Shown here one piece after another: positions 56,674 through 64,000 of a stretch of 64,000 nt of DNA. Position 1 is the stretch's first letter; every line of letters starts with the position of its first letter. Where the stretch lies: the NCBI GenBank assembly GCA_964057225.1, contig OZ059898.1:21305267-21369266 (forward strand), given 5' to 3'. This stretch comes from Auanema rhodensis. Lineage: Eukaryota; Nematoda; Chromadorea; Rhabditida; Rhabditidae. The notes under the pieces were generated by a model, which saw nothing but the letters and a program-made list of their open reading frames with translations, did not search any database and was not told the origin of the DNA. Made by a program: the position numbers and the translations under genes.

Positions 56674-58378
56674 CATGTCCATATTAGTCTAAAAACAAAT
56701 TTTTATTGATATTGGTGCATGGTAACCATGACTTTGAAATTTACGTGAAATTTAATTTATGCTAATTAAATGTACACGTGATGTGCACTTGGTATGTAAC
56801 TCGCTTCACGTGAAAGATAAAGAGATGCGGTTTTCAAAATTAGATTCCCCATGTCCATATTAGTATAAAAACGAATTTTCATTGATATTGGTGCATGGTA
56901 ACCATGACTTTGAAATTTACGTGAACTTTGATTTATGCTAATTAAATGTACACGTGATGTGCACTTGGTATGTAACTCGCTTCACGTGAAAGATAAAGAG
57001 ATGCGGTTTTCAAAATTAGATTCCCCATGTCCATATTAGTCTAAAAACAAATTTTTATTGATATTGGTGCATGGTAACCATGACTTTGAAATTTACGTGA
57101 ACTTTAATTTATGCTAATTAAATGTACACGTGATGTGCACTTGGTATGTAACTCGCTTCACGTGAAAGATAAAGAGATGCGGTTTTCAAAATTAGATTCC
57201 CCATGTCCATATTAGTCTAAAAACAAATTTTTATTGATATTGGTTCATGGTAACCATGACTTTGAAATTTACGTGAACTTTAATTTATGCTAATTAAATG
57301 TACACGTGATGTGCACTTGGTATGTAACTCGCTTCACGTGAAAGATAAAGAGATGCGGTTTTCAAAATTAGATTCCCCATGTCCATATTAGTCTAAAAAC
57401 AAATTTTTATTGATATTGGTGCATGGTAACCATGACTTTGAAATTTACGTGAAATTTAATTTATGCTAATTAAATGTACACGTGATGTGCACTTGGTATG
57501 TAACTCGCTTCACGTGAAAGATAAAGAGATGCGGTTTTCAAAATTAGATTCCCCATGTCCATATTAGTATAAAAACGAATTTTCATTGATATTGGTGCAT
57601 GGTAACCATGACTTTGAAATTTACGTGAACTTTGATTTATGCTAATTAAATGTACACGTGATGTGCACTTGGTATGTAACTCGCTTCACGTGAAAGATAA
57701 AGAGATGCGGTTTTCAAAATTAGATTCCCCATGTCCATATTAGTCTAAAAACAAATTTTTATTGATATTGGTGCATGGTAACCATGACTTTGAAATTTAC
57801 GTGAACTTTAATTTATGCTAATTAAATGTACACGTGATGTGCACTTGGTATGTAACTCGCTTCACGTGAAAGATAAAGAGATGCGGTTTTCAAAATTAGA
57901 TTCCCCATGTCCATATTAGTCTAAAAACAAATTTTTATTGATATTGGTTCATGGTAACCATGACTTTGAAATTTACGTGAACTTTAATTTATGCTAATTA
58001 AATGTACACGTGATGTGCACTTGGTATGTAACTCGCTTCACGTGAAAGATAAAGAGATGCGGTTTTCAAAATTAGATTCCCCATGTCCATATTAGTCTAA
58101 AAACAAATTTTTATTGATATTGGTGCATGGTAACCATGACTTTGAAATTTACGTGAAATTTAATTTATGCTAATTAAATGTACACGTGATGTGCACTTGG
58201 TATGTAACTCGCTTCACGTGAAAGATAAAGAGATGCGGTTTTCAAAATTAGATTCCCCATGTCCATATTAGTATAAAAACGAATTTTCATTGATATTGGT
58301 GCATGGTAACCATGACTTTGAAATTTACGTGAACTTTGATTTATGCTAATTAAATGTACACGTGATGTGCACTTGGTA
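56674..58378 (+). repeat. 704-bp 4-monomer HOR, two copies plus one truncated by the inversion
   Basis: Four-monomer order: G44 with GTGAAATTTAATT; TAGTATAAAAACG with TTTTCATTG and TTTGATT; G44; T44. Full copies are 56674-57377 and 57378-58081. A third starts at 58082 and stops at 58378, in the middle of its second monomer, at the inversion junction. Confidence 0.9.
58376..58378. other. Left inversion junction, GTA microhomology
   Basis: The + array reads ACTTGGTA (monomer position 121) and continues as AAATTTCAAAG, the reverse complement of monomer positions 71 and below. GTA is shared by both sides (119-121 forward; complement of 69-71). Fold-back pairing is possible between about 58169-58328 and 58376-58535, with a 47-bp spacer. 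Strand orientation changes from + to - with no foreign sequence. Confidence 0.95.
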
Positions 58379-61300
58379 AATTTCAAAGTCATGGTTACCA
58401 TGAACCAATATCAATAAAAATTTGTTTTTAGACTAATATGGACATGGGGAATCTAATTTTGAAAACCGCATCTCTTTATCTTTCACGTGAAGCGGGTTAC
58501 ATACCAAGTGCACATCACGTGTACATTTAATTAGCACCAATATCAATAAAAATTTGTTTTTAGACTAATATGGACATGGGAAATCTAATTTTGAAAACCG
58601 CATCTCTTTATCTTTCACGTGAAGCGAGTTACATACCAAGTGCACATCACGTGTACATTTAATTAGCATAAATTAAAGTTCACGTAAATTTCAAAGTCAT
58701 GGTTACCATGAACCAATATCAATAAAAATTTGTTTTTAGACTAATATGGACATGAGGAATCTAATTTCGAAAACCGCATCTCTTTATCTTTCACGTGAAG
58801 CGAGTTACATACCAAGTGCACATCACGTGTACATTTAATTAGCATAAATTAAAGTTCACGTAAATTTCAAAGTCATGGTTACCATGAACCAATATCGATA
58901 AAAATTTGTTTTTAGACTAATATGGACATAGGGAATCTAATTTTGAAAACCGCATCTCTTTATCTTTCACGTGAAGCGAGTTACATACCAAGTGCACATC
59001 ACGTGTACATTTAATTAGCATAAATTAAAGTTCACGTAAATTTCAAAGTCATGGTTACCATGCACCAATATCAATAAAAATTTGTTTTTAGACTAATATG
59101 GACATGGGGAATCTAATTTTGAAAACCGCATCTCTTTATCTTTCACGTGAAGCGAGTTACATACCAAGTGCACATCACGTGTACATTTAATTAGCATAAA
59201 TTAAAGTTCACGTAAATTTCAAAGTCATGGTTACCATGAACCAATATCGATAAAAATTTGTTTTTAGACTAATATGGACATGGGGAATCTAATTTTGAAA
59301 ACCCCATCTCTTTATCTTTCACGTGAAGCGAGTTACATACCAAGTGCACATCACGTGTACATTCAATTAGCATAAATTAAAGTTCACGTAAATTTCAAAG
59401 TCATGGTTACCATGAACCAATATCGATAAAAATTTGTTTTTAGACTAATATGGACATGGGGAATCTAATTTTGAAAACCCCATCTCTTTATCTTTCACGT
59501 GAAGCGAGTTACATACCAAGTGCACATCACGTGTACATTTAATTAGCATAAATTAAAGTTCACGTAAATTTCAAAGTCATGGTTACCATGAACCAATATC
59601 GATAAAAATTTGTTTTTAGACTAATATGGACATAGGGAATCTAATTTTGAAAACCGCATCTCTTTATCTTTCACGTGAAGCGAGTTACATACCAAGTGCA
59701 CATCACGTGTACATTTAATTAGCATAAATTAAAGTTCACGTAAATTTCAAAGTCATGGTTACCATGCACCAATATCAATAAAAATTTGTTTTTAGACTAA
59801 TATGGACATGGGGAATCTAATTTTGAAAACCGCATCTCTTTATCTTTCACGTGAAGCGAGTTACATACCAAGTGCACATCACGTGTACATTTAATTAGCA
59901 TAAATTAAAGTTCACGTAAATTTCAAAGTCATGGTTACCATGAACCAATATCGATAAAAATTTGTTTTTAGACTAATATGGACATAGGGAATCTAATTTT
60001 GAAAACCGCATCTCTTTATCTTTCACGTGAAGCGAGTTACATACCAAGTGCACATCACGTGTACATTTAATTAGCATAAATTAAAGTTCACGTAAATTTC
60101 AAAGTCATGGTTACCATGCACCAATATCAATAAAAATTTGTTTTTAGACTAATATGGACATGGGGAATCTAATTTTGAAAACCGCATCTCTTTATCTTTC
60201 ACGTGAAGCGAGTTACATACCAAGTGCACATCACGTGTACATTTAATTAGCATAAATTAAAGTTCACGTAAATTTCAAAGTCATGGTTACCATGAACCAA
60301 TATCAATAAAAATTTGTTTTTAGACTAATATGGACATGAGGAATCTAATTTCGAAAACCGCATCTCTTTATCTTTCACGTGAAGCGAGTTACATACCAAG
60401 TGCACATCACGTGTACATTTAATTAGCATAAATTAAAGTTCACGTAAATTTCAAAGTCATGGTTACCATGCACCAATATCAATAAAAATTTGTTTTTAGA
60501 CTAATATGGACATGGGGAATCTAATTTTGAAAACCGCATCTCTTTATCTTTCACGTGAAGCGGGTTACATACCAAGTGCACATCACGTGTACATTTAATT
60601 AGCATAAATCAAAGTTCACGTAAATTTCAAAGTCATGGTTACCATGCACCAATATCAATAAAAATTTGTTTTTAGACTAATATGGACATGGGAAATCTAA
60701 TTTTGAAAACCGCATCTCTTTATCTTTCACGTGAAGCGAGTTACATACCAAGTGCACATCACGTGTACATTTAATTAGCATAAATTAAAGTTCACGTAAA
60801 TTTCAAAGTCATGGTTACCATGAACCAATATCAATAAAAATTTGTTTTTAGACTAATATGGACTTGGGGAATCTAATTTTGGAAACCGCATCTCTTTATC
60901 TTTCACGTGAAGCGAGTTACATACCAAGTGCACATCACGTGTACATTTAATTAGCATAAATTAAAGTTCACGTAAATTTCAAAGTCATGGTTACCATGAA
61001 CCAATATCAATAAAAATTTGTTTTTAGACTAATATGAACATCGGGAATCTAATTTTGAAAACCGCATCTCTTTATCTTTCACGTGAAGCGAGTTACATAC
61101 CAAGTGCACATCATGTGTACATTTAATTAGCATAAATTAAAGTTCACGTAAATTTCAAAGTCATGGTTACCATGCACCAATATCAATAAAAATTTGTTTT
61201 TAGACTAATATGGACATGGGGAATCTAATTTTGAAAACCGCATCTCTTTATCTTTCACGTGAAGCGAGTTACATACCAAGTGCACATCACGTGTACATTT

Positions 61301-63704
61301 GATTAGCATAAATTAAAGTTCACGTAAATTTCAAAGTCATATTTACCATGCACCAATATCAATAAAAATTTGTTTTTAGACTAATATGGACATGGGGAAT
61401 CTAATTTTGAAAACCGCATCTCTTTATCTTTCACGTGAAGCGAGTTACATACCAAGTGCACATCACGTGTACATTTGATTAGCATAAATTAAAGTTCACG
61501 TAAATTTCAAAGTCATGGTTACCATGAACCAATATCAATAAAAATTTGTTTTTAGACTAATATGAACATCGGGAATCTAATTTTGATAACCGCATCTCTT
61601 TATCTTTCACGTGAAGCGAGTTACATACCAAGTGCACATCATGTGTACATTTAATTAGCATAAATTAAAGTTCACGTAAATTTCAAAGTCATGGTTACCA
61701 TGCACCAATATCAATAAAAATTTGTTTTTAGACTAATTTGGACATGGGGAATCTAATTTTGAAAACCGCATCTCTTTATCTTTCACGTGAAGCGAGTTAC
61801 ATACCAAGTGCACATCATGTGTACATTTAATTAGCATAAATTAAAGTTCACGTAAATTTCAAAGTCATGGTTACCATGCACCAATATCAATAAAAATTTG
61901 TTTTTAGACTAATTTGGACATGGGGAATCTAATTTTGAAAACCGCATCTCTTTATCTTTCACGTGAAGCGAGTTACATACCAAGTGCACATCATGTGTAC
62001 ATTTAATTAGCATAAATTAAAGTTCACGTAAATTTCAAAGTCATGGTTACCATGCACCAATATCAATAAAAATTTGTTTTTAGACTAATATGGACATGGG
62101 GAATCTAATTTTGAAAACCGCATCTCTTTATCTTTCACGTGAAGCGAGTTACATACCAAGTGCACATCACGTGTACATTTGATTAGCATAAATTAAAGTT
62201 CACGTAAATTTCAAAGTCATGGTTACCATGAACCAATATCAATAAAAATTTGTTTTTAGACTAATATGAACATCGGGAATCTAATTTTGAAAACCGCATC
62301 TCTTTATCTTTCACGTGAAGCGAGTTACATACCAAGTGCACATCATGTGTACATTTAATTAGCATAAATTAAAGTTCACGTAAATTTCAAAGTCATGGTT
62401 ACCATGCACCAATATCAATAAAAATTTGTTTTTAGACTAATATGGACATGGGGAATCTAATTTTGAAAACCGCATCTCTTTATCTTTCACGTGAAGCGAG
62501 TTACATACCAAGTGCACATCACGTGTACATTTGATTAGCATAAATTAAAGTTCACGTAAATTTCAAAGTCATGGTTACCATGAACCAATATCAATAAAAA
62601 TTTGTTTTTAGACTAATATGAACATCGGGAATCTAATTTTGAAAACCGCATCTCTTTATCTTTCACGTGAAGCGAGTTACATACCAAGTGCACATCATGT
62701 GTACATTTAATTAGCATAAATTAAAGTTCACGTAAATTTCAAAGTCATGGTTACCATGCACCAATATCAATAAAAATTTGTTTTTAGACTAATATGGACA
62801 TGGGGAATCTAATTTTGAAAACCGCATCTCTTTATCTTTCACGTGAAGCGAGTTACATACCAAGTGCACATCACGTGAACATTTAATTAGCTTAAATTAA
62901 AGTTCACGTAAATTTCAAAGTCATGGTTACCATGCACCAATATCAATAAAAATTTGTTTTTAGACTAATATGGACATGGGGAATCTAATTTTGAAAACCG
63001 CATCTCTTTATCTTTCACGTGAAGCGAGTTACATACCAAGTGCACATCACGTGTACATTTAATTAGCATAAATTAAAGTTCACGTAAATTTCAAAGTCAT
63101 GGTTACCATGAACCAATATCAATAAAAATTTGTTTTTAGACTAATATGGACATGGGGAATCTAATTTTGAAAACCGCATCTCTTTATCTTTCACGTGAAG
63201 CGAGTTACATACCAAGTGCACATCACGTGTACATTTAATTAGCATAAATTAAAGTTCACGTAAATTTCAAAGTCATGGTTACCATGCACCAATATCAATA
63301 AAAATTTGTTTTTAGACTAATATGGACATGGGGAATCTAATTTTGAAAACCGCATCTCTTTATCTTTCACGTGAAGCGAGTTACATACCAAGTGCACATC
63401 ACGTGTACATTTAATTAGCATAAATTAAAGTTCACGTAAATTTCAAAGTCATGGTTACCATGCACCAATATCAATAAAAATTTGTTTTTAGACTAATATG
63501 GACATGGGGAATCTAATTTTGAAAACCGCATCTCTTTATCTTTCACGTGAAGCGAGTTACATACCAAGTGCACATCACGTGTACATTTAATTAGCATAAA
63601 TTAAAGTTCACGTAAATTTCAAAGTCATGGTTACCATGAACCAATATCAATAAAAATTTGTTTTTAGACTAATATGGACATGGGGAATCTAATTTTGAAA
63701 CCCG
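58379..63704 (-). repeat. Inverted block of the 176-bp satellite (about 30 monomers)
   Basis: From here the + strand reads as the reverse complement of the monomer, for example TTCAAAGTCATGGTTACCATG in place of CATGGTAACCATGACTTTGAA. Counting from monomer position 71 down to 153 over 30 full turns predicts 5375 bp. The observed 5331 bp (58376-63706, including the shared junction bases) plus the 44-bp deletion at 58534 gives exactly that number, so the block has no other net length change. It carries the same variant types as the + array (44 T/G, ATCG at 31-34, GATGGGG, TAATTGAATG) plus private ones near its right end, such as CATCGGG and CATCATGTG. Its left part mirrors the variant order of about 44.2-45.9 kb. 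Confidence 0.97.
58534..58536. other. 44-bp internal deletion with GCA microhomology in the inverted block
   Basis: TTAGCATAAATT... is joined directly to the later GCACCAATATC, giving TTAGCACCAATATC. The lost 44 bp (complement of monomer positions 43/44 to 86/87) include the palindrome and the left arm of the AT hairpin. GCA occurs at both edges and is kept once. Confidence 0.95.
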
Positions 63705-63706
63705 CA
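63705..63706. other. Right inversion junction, CA microhomology
   Basis: Inverted sequence AATTTTGAAACCCGCA (complement down to monomer position 153) switches to AATTTTTATTGATATTGG (forward position 25 onward). CA is common to both sides. The CCCGCA next to it is the complement of the GCGGG variant seen at 53131 and 55595. Orientation changes from - to +. Confidence 0.93.
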
Positions 63707-64000
63707 AATTTTTATTGATATTGGTGCATGGTAACCATGACTTTGAAATTTACGTGAACTTTAATTTATGCTAATTAAATGTACACGTGATGTGCACTTG
63801 GTATGTAACTCGCTTCACGTGAAAGATAAAGAGATGCGGTTTTCAAAATTAGATTCCCCATGTCCATATTAGTCTAAAAACAAATTTTTATTGATATTGG
63901 TGCATGGTAACCATGACTTTGAAATTTACGTGAACTTTAATTTATGCTAATTAAATGTACACGTGATGTGCACTTGGTATGTAACTCGCTTCACGTGAAA
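63707..64000 (+). repeat. 176-bp satellite array, + orientation resumed (partial)
   Basis: After the right inversion junction the array continues on the + strand from monomer position 25. A new monomer starts at 63859 and is cut by the window edge at its position 142. These monomers are close to consensus with G at position 44. The array clearly continues beyond the window. Confidence 0.97.

Larger units (their letters stand above)
1..58378 (+). repeat. 176-bp satellite array, + orientation (about 331.7 monomers)
   Basis: The same 176-bp unit recurs head to tail: the CATG/CAAG start falls at 1, 177, 353, 529, 705 and so on, and at 57906, which is 329 periods plus a net +1 bp. Monomers usually differ from the consensus at a handful of sites, such as 34 (T/C), 44 (T/G), 81 (A/G), 128 (T/C), 151-156, 161-163 and 172-176. 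Consensus composition is about 32% GC by hand count. No unique DNA, gene or transposon interrupts the tract. Tandem satellites with units near nucleosome length and higher-order structure are typical of eukaryotic centromeres and heterochromatin; that role is inferred here. The family is not one I recognise. Confidence 0.98.

Noticed and set aside
58174-58401. Open reading frame of 75 codons on the - strand
   Set aside because: It runs through satellite and across the left inversion junction, which by chance joins two open stretches. The peptide is translated repeat, not a protein family I recognise.
58379-63704. Transposable element with inverted termini
   Set aside because: The block is made only of the same satellite. 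There is no target-site duplication, terminal inverted repeat of its own or coding sequence; it is an inversion of array DNA.
1-64000. CRISPR array (repeat-spacer pattern)
   Set aside because: The whole 176-bp unit is conserved; there are no unique spacers, no 24-40 bp repeats and no cas genes.
1-64000. Known plant 176-180 bp centromere satellites (for example the Brassica or Arabidopsis families)
   Set aside because: Length is similar, but the sequence does not resemble what I recall of them. Assignment to a species would be a guess without a database search.
1-64000. rRNA, 5S or tRNA gene tandem array
   Set aside because: No A/B-box promoter pair, cloverleaf or conserved rRNA segment is visible; the AT-rich monomer has no structured RNA gene signature.
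1-64000. Telomeric repeats or interstitial telomere tracts
   Set aside because: No TTAGGG/TTTAGGG-like tandem runs were seen; TTAG in the monomer is isolated.

Overview
The whole 64 kb window is one uninterrupted satellite DNA array. It is built from about 364 copies of a single AT-rich monomer of 176 bp (hand-counted consensus GC about 32%). I see no gene, RNA gene, transposon, CRISPR array or unique sequence. Long arrays of roughly 150-180 bp monomers with higher-order structure are typical of eukaryotic centromeric, pericentromeric or other constitutive heterochromatin, so the window comes from a eukaryotic chromosome. I do not recognise the monomer and cannot name the species or prove centromere identity from sequence alone.

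Layout: (1) 1-58378 is about 331.7 head-to-tail monomers on the + strand. Only three 1-bp indels were found by tracking repeat phase: one deletion near 6717-6722 and two T insertions at 11114-11119 and 11995-12000. (2) 58379-63704 is about 30 monomers in the opposite orientation, with one internal 44-bp deletion at 58534-58536. (3) 63707-64000 is + orientation again and runs off the window edge. Each of the three rearrangement junctions has 2-3 bp of microhomology.

Monomer numbering used below starts at CATG, window position 1. Diagnostic substitutions at a limited set of sites make monomers distinguishable. Read in order, they show higher-order repeats (HORs) and duplicated blocks: a tandem 5-mer (881 bp, 10.4-12.2 kb), a 12-monomer block repeated 18 monomers away (14.4/17.6 kb), 6-mers and 4-mers (20.9-24.5 kb), long block duplications displaced by exactly 46 and 49 monomers (17-33 kb), a tandem 9-mer (34850-38017), a block repeated 17 monomers away (41.4/44.4 kb), tandem 3-mers near 47 and 49.5 kb, a tandem 14-mer (50866-55793) and a 4-mer (56674-58378) whose third copy is cut by the inversion. 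The order of variants in the inverted block mirrors the block at about 44.2-45.9 kb, so the inverted DNA came from this same array.

Inside the monomer there are several dyad symmetries: a 13-15 bp palindrome at 45-57, an AT hairpin at 78-97, and CACGTG at 102-107 and within the 10-bp palindrome 132-141. Three ACGTG cores recur at 32-33 bp spacing, about three helical turns. These are the best candidates for protein-binding or structural function, but no function is demonstrated by the sequence.
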